From JALOBO01 sp023228225 (lineage in GTDB: Bacteria > Bacillota > Clostridia > Christensenellales > UBA1242), in assembly GCA_041663585.1 (NCBI GenBank), contig JBAYMN010000003.1, positions 13,072 to 77,071 of the forward strand: 64,000 nucleotides of DNA, given 5' to 3'. Each line of letters opens with the position of its first letter. The stretch's first letter is position 1. Below are positions 45,707 through 53,236 of the stretch, piece by piece. The position numbers were made by a program, and so were the translations under genes. Below the pieces are notes generated by a model. It searched no databases. It was not told where the DNA came from and worked only from the letters and a program-made list of their open reading frames with translations.

Positions 45707-46015
45707 TTACTCTGCATCTTCTCCGTTATCTACTTCATCTACCAAATTATCATCAAGTTCGGCATTTAAAACTGTGATTTTTTCTAGCGAATCAATTTGA
45801 ACATTATAGCGTTTGCCACTTTTTATAGCGAGCGATTTAATTATAGTCCTAATTGAGCCTGCAACTCTGCCATGTTTACCAATAATTTTGCCCATATCCT
45901 CTTCGGCAACAAGTACTTTAATAATATTAGCACCGTTTTCTTCTACCGTAGATACTTGAACCTTATCAGGAAATTCAGCAAGTTGTTTTACAATATACTC
46001 TACTACTTTTTCCAT
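45707..46015 (-). CDS. khpA: KH-domain RNA-binding protein KhpA (YlqC)
   Basis: This protein of about 102 residues has a compact KH domain with the loop GKHGRVAGSIRTI (G-x-x-G) and the start V-V-E-Y-I-V-K-Q-L. KhpA works with KhpB in RNA regulation and cell-shape control in Firmicutes. The tail (last 20 or so residues) is acidic, longer than the usual 76-residue form. The open frame extends to 46078, but ATG 46015 after AAAGGA is the best start. It lies between rpsP and rimM as usual. Confidence 0.92.
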   Translation of the reverse strand: MEKVVEYIVKQLAEFPDKVQVSTVEENGANIIKVLVAEEDMGKIIGKHGRVAGSIRTIIKSLAIKSGKRYNVQIDSLEKITVLNAELDDNLVDEVDNGEDAE

Positions 46016-46093
46016 ATTCATTCCTTTTTTGTTTAATGGTACACAAACATAAAATTTTTTATTTTTGCGTCCACACATTTTATCAATCTAAAA

Positions 46094-46360
46094 CTATTTA
46101 GTTGCTTTTTTTGATGGTTCCAAAACGCCAGCTTTAACTAAAATATTGCGAGCGGTTTCGGTTGGTTGAGCGCCTTTTGTAATCCATTCTTCCGCTTTTA
46201 CCGTATCAACTTTAATTTGATTTTCTTTGATTAACGGATTATAAGTACCCAATTGTTCAATAAACTTGCCATCGCGTGGGGAGTGTGAATCCGCTACTAC
46301 CAAACGATAAAATGGCGAATGCTTATCTCCTAATCTTGTTAATCTGATTTTTACTGCCAT
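46094..46360 (-). CDS. rpsP: 30S ribosomal protein S16
   Basis: This 88-residue protein opens with A-V-K-I-R-L-T-R-L-G, then P-F-Y-R-L-V-V-A-D-S, SPRDGKFIEQLGTYNP, matching S16, which binds 16S rRNA in the 30S body. ATG 46360 follows GGAGG; the frame is open to 46375. It sits between ffh and khpA, as in Bacillus. Confidence 0.97.
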   Translation of the reverse strand: MAVKIRLTRLGDKHSPFYRLVVADSHSPRDGKFIEQLGTYNPLIKENQIKVDTVKAEEWITKGAQPTETARNILVKAGVLEPSKKATK

Positions 46361-46456
46361 AAAATTTTCCTCCATATGAAAATATTTTTATATATTAATT
46401 TCTTAAAAACTTAAATATTAATTTTTAAAAAGATTAATTAATTTGTTTGCATTAAT

Positions 46457-47776
46457 TTAAAAGGGAAAACGCAAGCCCTTGCCACTAGAAAATTGTTTCA
46501 TTAATTGTTTAGTTTGTTCAAATTGTTTTAATAACTGGTTTACTTCACTGATTGTTGTCCCGCTACCATCGGCTATTCGCTTTTTTTGATTACCTTTTAT
46601 AATGTCGGGATTAATGCGTTCTCTTTTAGTCATACTCAGTATTATTGCTTTATTTTTTTGTATGATTTTTTCATCAACCTGTGGGTTAACACCTTTTAAT
46701 TTATTGCCCATTCCGGGAATCATTGCCATAATATCGGTTAGACTGCCCATCTTTTTTAAGTTTTCAAATTGAACTAAGTAATCTTCAAGCGTAAAGTTGT
46801 TTTTTCTAAACGATTCTTCCATTTTTTTAGCGGTCTTTTCATCTATGGATTCCTGTGCTTTTTCTATTAAAGTAAGCACATCTCCCATACCTAAAATTCG
46901 CGAAGCCATTCGGTCGGGGTAAAATGGCTCTAAATTTGCAAGTTTTTCGCCTACCGAACAGAACTTAATAGGTTTTCCAATTACCGCTCTAATAGATAAT
47001 GCAGCACCGCCCCTAGTATCGCCATCAAGTTTTGTAAGTACAACTCCGGTAATATCTAATTTGTCATTGAATGCTACCGCTGTGTTAACAGCATCTTGTC
47101 CTGTCATAGAATCTACAACCAATAAAATTTCAATAGGTTTTACAGCGTTTTTTATGTCAACTAATTCTTGCATTAATTCTTCATTAATCTGCATTCTGCC
47201 GGCTGTATCAAGTAGTATTGCATCATAACCTAATTTAGTAGCATATTCAACCGCTTGTTTGGCGATTTTAACTGGATTTTGCTTGCCTTGTTCAAACACT
47301 TCTACATCAATAGACTTCGCCACAACTTGTAATTGAGTGATTGCCGCCGGTCTATAAATATCGCAAGCCACTAAAAGTGGTTTTTTGCCTTGTTTTTTAA
47401 GTGTTAATGCAAGTTTCCCCGCTAATGTAGTTTTGCCCGCACCTTGTAGTCCACACAACATTATAACAGCAGGATTAATTGAGCCAAAGTTTAATTTAGA
47501 ATTTATTCCACCCATTAAATTAGTAAGTTCTTCATTTACAACTTTAACAACTTGTTGAGCGGGGGTTAAACTTTCTAAAATAACTGTACTTTTTGCCTTT
47601 CCCGATATTTTGCTTATAAAATTTTTAACAACTAAAAAATTAACATCGGCTTCAAGCAATGCAAGTTTAACTTCACGCATTGCTTTGTCTATGTCATCAG
47701 AAGTTAAACGACCATGTCCGCTTAATTTAATAAAAATATCATTAAGTTTTGTGCTGAGTGAAGAAAATAAACTCAT
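46457..47776 (-). CDS. ffh: Signal recognition particle protein Ffh
   Basis: This 439-residue GTPase binds signal peptides and SRP RNA to send proteins to the membrane. In order: the N domain (1-95), the G domain with GLQGAGKTTL near residue 110, DTAGR and TKLDGD, then the methionine-rich M domain (about 300-439). Its M domain carries MTKRERINPDIIKG and R-K-R-I-A-x-G-S-G-T. It follows ylxM by 21 nt; rpsP, khpA, rimM and trmD come next. Confidence 0.98.
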   Translation of the reverse strand: MSLFSSLSTKLNDIFIKLSGHGRLTSDDIDKAMREVKLALLEADVNFLVVKNFISKISGKAKSTVILESLTPAQQVVKVVNEELTNLMGGINSKLNFGSINPAVIMLCGLQGAGKTTLAGKLALTLKKQGKKPLLVACDIYRPAAITQLQVVAKSIDVEVFEQGKQNPVKIAKQAVEYATKLGYDAILLDTAGRMQINEELMQELVDIKNAVKPIEILLVVDSMTGQDAVNTAVAFNDKLDITGVVLTKLDGDTRGGAALSIRAVIGKPIKFCSVGEKLANLEPFYPDRMASRILGMGDVLTLIEKAQESIDEKTAKKMEESFRKNNFTLEDYLVQFENLKKMGSLTDIMAMIPGMGNKLKGVNPQVDEKIIQKNKAIILSMTKRERINPDIIKGNQKKRIADGSGTTISEVNQLLKQFEQTKQLMKQFSSGKGLRFPF

Positions 47777-47797
47777 TAATTTCTCCTAAACTAATTT

Positions 47798-48133
47798 TTA
47801 TGGCACAATAGTATCTAAAATTTGCTTTATGCTGGTAATCAGTTGATTTTTTTCAATTTTTTCATCTTGTACTTTCTGTATAAGTGACTCAACTAAATCT
47901 TTTGCCAGCATATAACGCTCTAATAATTTAAAATTGGTTTCTAATTTATTTAAAGTGTTTACAGCCCGCCTAAGTAAGTCGCTTATTGCCTGCCTTGTTA
48001 CGCCAAATTCTTCGGCAATTTCCTTTAAACTTTGATTTTGGTCATAGTATTTATTTACAATTTCGTTCTGCTTTTTGGTAAGATTATTGCCATAAAATTC
48101 CGCAAGCAGACTTATTTTTAAATTCTTATCCAT
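47798..48133 (-). CDS. ylxM: YlxM family SRP-operon DNA-binding protein
   Basis: This 111-residue protein has a sigma-70-region-4-like helix-turn-helix: L-A-E-F-Y-x-x-x-L-T-K-K-Q at the start, then LKEIAEEFGVTRQAISDLLRR. YlxM homologs modulate SRP assembly in streptococci. It heads the SRP operon with its own sigma-A promoter and a hairpin leader; the site AAGGGTGAT may be partly paired with CACCTT. Confidence 0.92.
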   Translation of the reverse strand: MDKNLKISLLAEFYGNNLTKKQNEIVNKYYDQNQSLKEIAEEFGVTRQAISDLLRRAVNTLNKLETNFKLLERYMLAKDLVESLIQKVQDEKIEKNQLITSIKQILDTIVP

Positions 48134-48152
48134 AACAAATCACCCTTAAAGG

Positions 48153-48174
48153 TGTAAAGTATTTTTACTTTACA
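48153..48174 (-). promoter_or_regulatory. Inverted repeat at the ylxM transcription start
   Basis: TGTAAAGTA pairs with TACTTTACA (9 bp, 4-nt spacer) just downstream of the -10 element. It could be an operator or a 5' stabilising hairpin. Confidence 0.4.
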
Positions 48175-48178
48175 GCAG

Positions 48179-48207
48179 AGTATACACTAGCATATAAATT
48201 TTGTCAA
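48179..48207 (-). promoter_or_regulatory. Sigma-A promoter of the ylxM-ffh operon
   Basis: On the minus strand TTGACA (48202-48207), a 17-nt spacer and TATACT (48179-48184) lie about 46 nt before the ylxM ATG. Confidence 0.85.
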
Positions 48208-48270
48208 TATTTTTATACAACTTTTTGAGAAGTTTCGTTTTTTTAAATTATTAATTTGTTTAAAAAATGC

Positions 48271-48297
48271 AAAAAGAGGTAATTAGCCTCTTTTTTT
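48271..48297 (-). terminator. Intrinsic terminator of rnpB
   Basis: On the minus strand AAAAAGAGG pairs with CCTCTTTTT across a short loop, about 15 nt beyond the RNase P RNA 3' end. Confidence 0.85.
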
Positions 48298-48311
48298 ACA
48301 CAAATCAGAAT

Positions 48312-48640
48312 AGTCTATAAGCCGAGTTCTGTATTAAACGACCATCTATCTAGACCTAATATTTCTAATAGGTTCCAGCGATTCTTTGAAAGCACGGCGG
48401 GCAGCCTTAACGCTTTCATTCGATCTTGCATCAAGTGGGGTTTACATAATCACCAAGTTACCATGGTGTTGGTGAGCTCTTACCTCGCCTTTCCATCCTT
48501 ACATATTGCTATGCGGTATATCTCTGTTGCACTTTCCTTGGAGTCGCCTCCACCGGTAGTTAGCCGGCACCCTGCCCTATGATGCTCGGACTTTCCTCAT
48601 TATATATTACTATATACTGCGGTCGTCTGGCTATCTGACT
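48312..48640 (-). ncRNA. rnpB: RNase P RNA, bacterial class A
   Basis: The minus strand reads as RNase P RNA of about 329 nt. The 5' part has the P4 strand in GAGGAAAGTCCGAGC (48585-48599) and then CATAGGGCAGGGTGCCG; the 3' part has ACAGAACTCGGCTTAT (48317-48332). The P1 helix is made from AGTCAGATAGCC and GGCTTATAGACT at the two ends, which set the boundaries. It processes tRNA 5' ends with RnpA. The gene has a consensus sigma-A promoter 6 nt before the 5' end and its own terminator. P10/P11-type and P15 segments are intact, so the class A form is likely. Confidence 0.97.
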
Positions 48641-48645
48641 TGTAG

Positions 48646-48674
48646 ATTATAACATTGCCAAATAACTTTGTCAA
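48646..48674 (-). promoter_or_regulatory. Consensus sigma-A promoter of rnpB
   Basis: On the minus strand TTGACA (48669-48674), a 17-nt spacer and TATAAT (48646-48651) are perfect consensus hexamers just upstream of the RNase P RNA. Confidence 0.92.
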
Positions 48675-48681
48675 TATTTTT

Positions 48682-48932
48682 ATTCCGCTTGCCTAACGGG
48701 CAAGCGGAATTTTTTGTTCCGCCGTCGCTACCGCTAGGCAGAAATCGGCACCGCACAAAAACAATCTATGCAAGTCTTAGGCTTTGCCTGACTTGCTTAT
48801 TTTGAGTGATAACCTATGAAGGAAGGGATTAGCGGAATATAATTCCGCGGTTAAAAGGGAAACGCACGAGCCCAGCGGTTAGCAAATTTTAATTTTCGTG
48901 TCCGCTACTTATCGGCTCGTGGTTTCCCTTTT
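48682..48932. repeat. Cluster of four strong inverted repeats between rnpB and sigK
   Basis: This gap between rnpB and sigK has no coding frame but holds four separate hairpins: 48682-48710 (12 perfect bp, loop TAACG, T run on the plus strand), 48770-48796 (about 11 bp with a small bulge), 48832-48848 (7 bp, loop ATA) and 48853-48932. The last is a long hairpin with 11 plus 8 bp split by one bulged G, and an inner AGCGG/CCGCT stem. The stems are clearly more GC-rich than the surrounding DNA. They could be a structured RNA, a mobile-element relic or transcription-insulating hairpins; I do not recognise the family. Confidence 0.7.
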
Positions 48933-48944
48933 GAAGTTGTACAT

Positions 48945-48973
48945 GCAAAATAAGACATAATGCGACATATATT
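48945..48973 (+). promoter_or_regulatory. Possible sigma-E promoter of sigK
   Basis: GCAAAAT (48945-48951), a 14-nt spacer and CATATATT (48966-48973) partly match the sporulation sigma-E consensus (KMATATT, 14-15 nt, CATACAnT). It lies about 35 nt before the sigK start. sigK is a sigma-E-dependent gene in Bacillus; here this is inference from the pattern. Confidence 0.4.
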
Positions 48974-49006
48974 ATTAATGCAATTAAAAGGAGTGTGCCG
49001 CAAAAA

Positions 49007-49708
49007 ATGATAATTGAAAGCTTTGTAACCTTTATGAACAAGATAATGCTTTTTTCGGCGTACATCAATAATAACTCTTCTTTTCCAAAACCTTTGACAC
49101 TTGAACAAGAAAAAGAATGCTTTGAAAGGTTGAAAAAAGGAGATATGGAGGCAAAGGAAACACTTATTAATCATAATTTAAGATTGGTGGCACACATAGT
49201 AAAAAAATATAGCAATGCTGCAGAAGCCGATGATTTAATTTCGGTTGGATCAATTGGATTAATTAAAGCAATAAACACATTTGAATATGGTAAAGGCACA
49301 CAGTTATCTACTTATGCCGCACGCTGTATAGAAAACGAAATTTTAATGTTAATACGCGTAAACAAAAAGCACAAATCGGTTTTTTCTTTAAGCGAAAAAT
49401 TAGGCAATGATAAAGATGGAAACGAAATATGTTTAATGGATATTATAAGCACGGGCGAAGAAACTGTTATTGACCAAGTCGAATCAAACATTTTGACCGA
49501 AAAACTAATTGCAATTATTAAAAAAACGCTTTCGCCACGCGAATTCAGCATTATTTGTATGCGGTATGGTGTTGGCGGAGTACCAGCATTAACCCAACGA
49601 GAAGTAGCAAAAAAACTAGGAATTTCCCGTTCTTATATTTCCCGTTTAGAAAAAAAATCGCTAGAATTAATCCGCCTAAAAGTAAAACAAAACGACCTGT
49701 TTTTTTAA
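49007..49708 (+). CDS. sigK: Sporulation sigma factor K (pro-sigma-K type)
   Basis: This 233-residue sigma-70-family factor matches sigma-K of the mother cell. It has a short hydrophobic pro-like N-terminus (about 20 residues) ending before FPKPL, then HNLRLVAHIVKKY, DLISVGSIGLIKAI and TYAARCIENEILM (region 2), KDGNEICLMDI, and region 4 TQREVAKKLGISRSYISRLEKK. The pro-region suggests control by SpoIVFB cleavage. It is uninterrupted, so no skin-type element splits it. ATG 49007 is 13 nt from AAGGAG; the in-frame GTG 48995 is too close, so ATG is preferred. Confidence 0.9.
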   Translation: MIIESFVTFMNKIMLFSAYINNNSSFPKPLTLEQEKECFERLKKGDMEAKETLINHNLRLVAHIVKKYSNAAEADDLISVGSIGLIKAINTFEYGKGTQLSTYAARCIENEILMLIRVNKKHKSVFSLSEKLGNDKDGNEICLMDIISTGEETVIDQVESNILTEKLIAIIKKTLSPREFSIICMRYGVGGVPALTQREVAKKLGISRSYISRLEKKSLELIRLKVKQNDLFF

Positions 49709-49736
49709 CACAAATCTAATTTTGATTTTATAAAAA

Positions 49737-50462
49737 TTACTTTTTAAATACAAATATATATTCATGAGCTAACAGTAAAAAATTGTATTTTTCACTATTA
49801 GTTTTCCAAAATCCGGTTGCTTTGCAGTTATGCTGCTCTTTTATAATTATTTCCTTTATTTTAAATCCAGCCGAAATAAATTTTTGCATGGTTTCAAATC
49901 CAAGAGGATAAACCATACCATGACTTCTTGTATCACCCATAACAATTGCACAAAACTTACCATCTTTTAAAACTCTGTAACTTTCTTTCGCTACATCTTC
50001 AATTTTATTTAAGAATTCTTTTGTTTTAAGATGTGATAAATCTCCATCTATATTTTCGCTATATTTTATAATGTTTGCATATGGCGGATGCGTACATACA
50101 AGATCAATTGACTCATCATTAAGTTTATATAAATCACAAGCATTACCAACAAATGTTTGTATTTTTGGACTATTTATTGAATCAAAAATTAATTTTGAGT
50201 TTGTATTGTCAATAGCAACTGGGTTTATATCTATTCCAATGGCATTTCTATTATTTAATTTGCATTCAATTAAAGTAGTACCCCCACCAACAAACTGGTC
50301 TAGTACTGTGTCATTCTCTTTTGAGTATCTTAATATTAAATTTTTTGCAACAAACGGAGAAAAATTACCACGATATTTTGCATCATGTGTCGCCCATTTT
50401 CCGCGTATTGGGAAGCTCCAAATAGTATTTGTTTCTAATTCAAAATTGCTTTTATCTTCCAT
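49737..50462 (-). CDS. DNA N-methyltransferase, second methylase of a restriction cassette
   Basis: This 241-residue S-adenosylmethionine methyltransferase has a motif X-like start (KWATHDAKYRGNFSPF), motif I in DQFVGGGTTLIE with GIDINPVAI, and motif IV as THPPYANIIKYS. THPPY replaces the usual D/N/S-PPY. The X-I-IV order differs from that of the neighbouring alpha-class enzyme. It sits at the 3' end of the cassette, 10 nt past the DpnII-like nuclease. By analogy to the DpnII system (DpnM and DpnA), it may be a second methylase; the specific base is not readable from sequence. Confidence 0.8.
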   Translation of the reverse strand: MEDKSNFELETNTIWSFPIRGKWATHDAKYRGNFSPFVAKNLILRYSKENDTVLDQFVGGGTTLIECKLNNRNAIGIDINPVAIDNTNSKLIFDSINSPKIQTFVGNACDLYKLNDESIDLVCTHPPYANIIKYSENIDGDLSHLKTKEFLNKIEDVAKESYRVLKDGKFCAIVMGDTRSHGMVYPLGFETMQKFISAGFKIKEIIIKEQHNCKATGFWKTNSEKYNFLLLAHEYIFVFKK

Positions 50463-50471
50463 TAAACACCA

Positions 50472-51329
50472 TTACACCAATAAGTCTTTTAATCTACCAA
50501 TTTCTAAATCATTAATATTATATAAATTTTCTAGGATATCAAAGGTTTCTTCTAAATTATTTTTTGCATCTGCCCAACCGAGACCATCGGTTATCCAAAT
50601 AAATTTAAAACCTTTTATATTTTTTGATTCTAGTGCAAGGGTTTTGTAACTTCTTGCAGTTTCATTAAGTTTTGAACCACCGCTTGAATAAAAATTTGTT
50701 TCAATTGCATATATTATATTTTTTGTTTTAACAACATAATCAAATCTTTTTGTTACTTTACCACTATTAGAAAGGGCTGATAAATCAATATTCCATTTGC
50801 TTTCAATGTCTTTTAAATACATTTCTTTAAAATAATTTTTATTTTTTTCAAAGCCAACTTTTTCAATATATCCCTCAACAACATTTTCCATCAAGTGTCC
50901 ACCGCGATTTTTTCTTCCATTTGAGCCTAATCCAACTTCAATGCCCATAGCATAATCAACAAGATTGTTAATAAGATGATTTGAAATTAAATCAAACAAG
51001 CCAGTTTTTACCATAAACTGCTTTAAAAGTGAAATGTCATTTATTGTTGTAAAGTTGTATTTAAATTTTTCGCCGTTATCGATTACTTTTATTTCTTTTT
51101 CCCTTACCGCAATAAGTAGTGGTAAACATTTTTTAATTTCAGGATATTTAGTAAATAGTTTATCAAAGTCATTTTCAATATTTTTTGAACCAATAAGAGA
51201 ATTAAGTAAATTTAGTTCTACTTTAATTAAATCAATATTTGCATATACCTTTCCGAAGTCTACATAATAACCATATGTAGAAATGCTGTCTGTAAATTTA
51301 CTAAACCAATTTTTAAAATCTCTTTTCAT
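50472..51329 (-). CDS. DpnII/MboI-family type II restriction endonuclease
   Basis: This 285-residue protein matches DpnII-type restriction enzymes in length (about 285-290) and in marks: an N-terminal DFKNWFSKF, a long central NRGGHLMENVVEGYI and a nuclease-like core with FDYVVK ... YAIETNFYSSGGSKLNETARSY. R.DpnII cuts unmethylated GATC. It lies between an Mrr-like nuclease and the second methylase, on the same strand and close, so the cassette is one unit. GATC specificity is inferred from family and from the Dam-type methylase. Confidence 0.88.
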   Translation of the reverse strand: MKRDFKNWFSKFTDSISTYGYYVDFGKVYANIDLIKVELNLLNSLIGSKNIENDFDKLFTKYPEIKKCLPLLIAVREKEIKVIDNGEKFKYNFTTINDISLLKQFMVKTGLFDLISNHLINNLVDYAMGIEVGLGSNGRKNRGGHLMENVVEGYIEKVGFEKNKNYFKEMYLKDIESKWNIDLSALSNSGKVTKRFDYVVKTKNIIYAIETNFYSSGGSKLNETARSYKTLALESKNIKGFKFIWITDGLGWADAKNNLEETFDILENLYNINDLEIGRLKDLLV

Positions 51330-51338
51330 AAATTACTC

Positions 51339-52169
51339 CTATTTTATTTCCACAAAAATTTGATCTTTTGCATAATACCAAACTGAAGTTTTTGAGACAA
51401 ATAAATTATCTTTCGTTATTAATTCCAAATCTTTATATAATTGTGTAACCCCACCTAAATATGTCCTATCCGCATTAATTGAAAGTGTTAAGGTTTTATT
51501 ATTACTAAATGCAATAGTTAATGTTTTTTGTTCATTTGGAATTGCTTTTACAATTTCTGTAGGTATTCTAAGAATTCTAGCACGGATATCATTTTGTGAA
51601 ATTTTTCTACTTATTACTATTTCAAATTTCTTATCTACTTCAGTGTTTTTATAAATAGTATCTTTTTTATCTAATGTTAACTTTTCAAGAGTTTTTTCAT
51701 CAAATACAGGTTTTAGATTAAAACCTAAGCCCAGTGATATGCACTGTTGAATTAAGGCTTTACCATCTATTAGAATTATTTGTCGGGATGCATCTTTTTC
51801 TGCAAAATTTCTTGCGTCCTTTGGAAATCTACCAGTAGTAATGAATATACCCTTGTAGTTTAAAGGCATAATTCCTCTTAATTCTCGCAAATCTTTAATA
51901 GACACGGTTGTATTTGGCTTATAACATTTAGCTTGTACATAGTATTTTATTTCATCTAAATTAGATAGCCCATCAATTCCGTTTTTAGAACAAGTTAAAT
52001 CAATTCCCCCGTCTCTTGATTTTTGTGTAACAAAAACTTCTTCCAATCCGATTTTTTCTAAAAATATTTTTAGGAATTCTTCAAACTCATATCCATTATT
52101 AAATGAATTATATAAAGATTCAACACTTTGATTTAATTCGGCATCATTTAATTCAATTATATTACTCAT
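51339..52169 (-). CDS. Mrr-like restriction endonuclease
   Basis: This 276-residue protein has the Mrr (PF04471) nuclease core in its first 130 residues: a helix with FEEFLKIFLEKIG, the acidic RDGGIDLTC and YVQAKCYKP (D ... Q-A-K), then GIFITTGRFPKDA. Mrr-type enzymes cleave modified or foreign DNA. The C-terminal half is unrecognised and may bind DNA. Position between the dam methylase and the DpnII-like enzyme is unusual: standard DpnII systems have two methylases and one nuclease. Its start overlaps the dam stop by 4 nt, implying co-translation. Confidence 0.85.
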   Translation of the reverse strand: MSNIIELNDAELNQSVESLYNSFNNGYEFEEFLKIFLEKIGLEEVFVTQKSRDGGIDLTCSKNGIDGLSNLDEIKYYVQAKCYKPNTTVSIKDLRELRGIMPLNYKGIFITTGRFPKDARNFAEKDASRQIILIDGKALIQQCISLGLGFNLKPVFDEKTLEKLTLDKKDTIYKNTEVDKKFEIVISRKISQNDIRARILRIPTEIVKAIPNEQKTLTIAFSNNKTLTLSINADRTYLGGVTQLYKDLELITKDNLFVSKTSVWYYAKDQIFVEIK

Positions 52170-53077
52170 TTATTTTCTCCTTTGTAATTTGTGATTACAA
52201 TTTCAGTAACATTGCCTCTTTTTTCGGCTTGACAATTTATCATACGCTTAGCGGATATTCTTTGAAGGTTAAAATCCTTATACAATTCATCAAAAAAGTT
52301 ATCATTTGAATTAATATTTTTCGGATCCGAATTACTAAGCATAAGTAAAGAACCTGTTTTATTGACTTTTTTATAAAAATCTGCAAGTTTAATTTGTTCT
52401 TCATCATCAAACCCATTTTTTGAATAATTCACAAATGAGCCGAATTCCGCTAATGGTCTATATGGTGGGTCAAAATAAACAAAAGTATCTTTAATTAAAT
52501 ATTTTTCACACTCAGTATAATCGCCATATATGATATCTACATTTTGCAATAATTTTCCTACTAATGTTATATTTTTGGAGTCACAAATCATTGGACTTTT
52601 ATATCTTCCGTGCGGAACATTAAACTCGCCTTTGCTATTAACTCTGTATAGCCCATTATAACAAGTTTTATTTAAAAAAATAAAATCTGCGGCTTTTTTA
52701 AAATCATATTTACCATTTAAATGAATTTCATTATACTCTTTGCGGGCATTGTAATATAATTCTGCTCTCATTTTTTCATCTAATATTAAATACTGATTTT
52801 GTAATTCGCTTAACTTCCTAATAACTTGGGCTGAATCAGCTTTAATACATCTATAACAATTAATTAATTCTTTATTTATATCAATAATTACTGCTTTTTT
52901 TATGTTGTATTTTTGAATCACATCAAAAAACACTGCACCGCCACCAATAAACGGTTCAATATAAATTTCAATATTTCCTTGTTTTAATTGTAATGGGTAC
53001 AAACCTTCAAACTTGTTTAAAAGTTGTCCTTTACCGCCTGCCCATTTCAAAAATGGTTTAGCAACATTTTCACACAT
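52166..53077 (-). CDS. Adenine-N6 DNA methyltransferase, Dam/DpnM type
   Basis: This 303-residue alpha-class enzyme has motif X/I KPFLKWAGGKGQLL, YIEPFIGGGAVFF, and motif IV VYFDPPYRPL, with a central target-recognition region. Dam/DpnM enzymes methylate adenine in GATC. It is the first gene of the four-gene restriction cassette, with an ATG at 53077 and no clear strong promoter readable. It protects host DNA from the DpnII-like nuclease. Confidence 0.92.
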   Translation of the reverse strand: MCENVAKPFLKWAGGKGQLLNKFEGLYPLQLKQGNIEIYIEPFIGGGAVFFDVIQKYNIKKAVIIDINKELINCYRCIKADSAQVIRKLSELQNQYLILDEKMRAELYYNARKEYNEIHLNGKYDFKKAADFIFLNKTCYNGLYRVNSKGEFNVPHGRYKSPMICDSKNITLVGKLLQNVDIIYGDYTECEKYLIKDTFVYFDPPYRPLAEFGSFVNYSKNGFDDEEQIKLADFYKKVNKTGSLLMLSNSDPKNINSNDNFFDELYKDFNLQRISAKRMINCQAEKRGNVTEIVITNYKGENK

Positions 53078-53174
53078 TAAACATTCTCCAAGTTGTAAGT
53101 TGTAAAAATAATATTATATAAATATATTATCATATTAAACAAAAAAAGTATATTAGATTTTTCCTTACAACTAT

Positions 53175-53213
53175 AAAAATCCACTCCTAACAAATTAGAG
53201 AGTGGATTTTTTG
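53175..53213. terminator. Terminator between the U32 gene and the restriction cassette
   Basis: AAATCCACTC pairs with GAGTGGATTT, with an inner CTAA/TTAG stem and T runs on both strands. It ends the rnj-trmR-U32 run on the minus strand. Confidence 0.8.
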
Positions 53214-53236
53214 TTTTACAACATTATTATAGTCAG

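Noticed and set aside
48682..48932. CRISPR array or insertion-sequence ends
   Set aside because: The hairpins differ from one another in sequence and spacing, with no direct repeats or transposase.
48995..49009. GTG start for sigK at 48995
   Set aside because: It would be only about 1 nt from the ribosome binding site; the ATG at 49007 is preferred although its spacing of 13 nt is long.
48905..49174. Minus-strand 89-residue frame next to sigK
   Set aside because: Antisense to the sigK start and the hairpin cluster; the sigK frame has clear family motifs.
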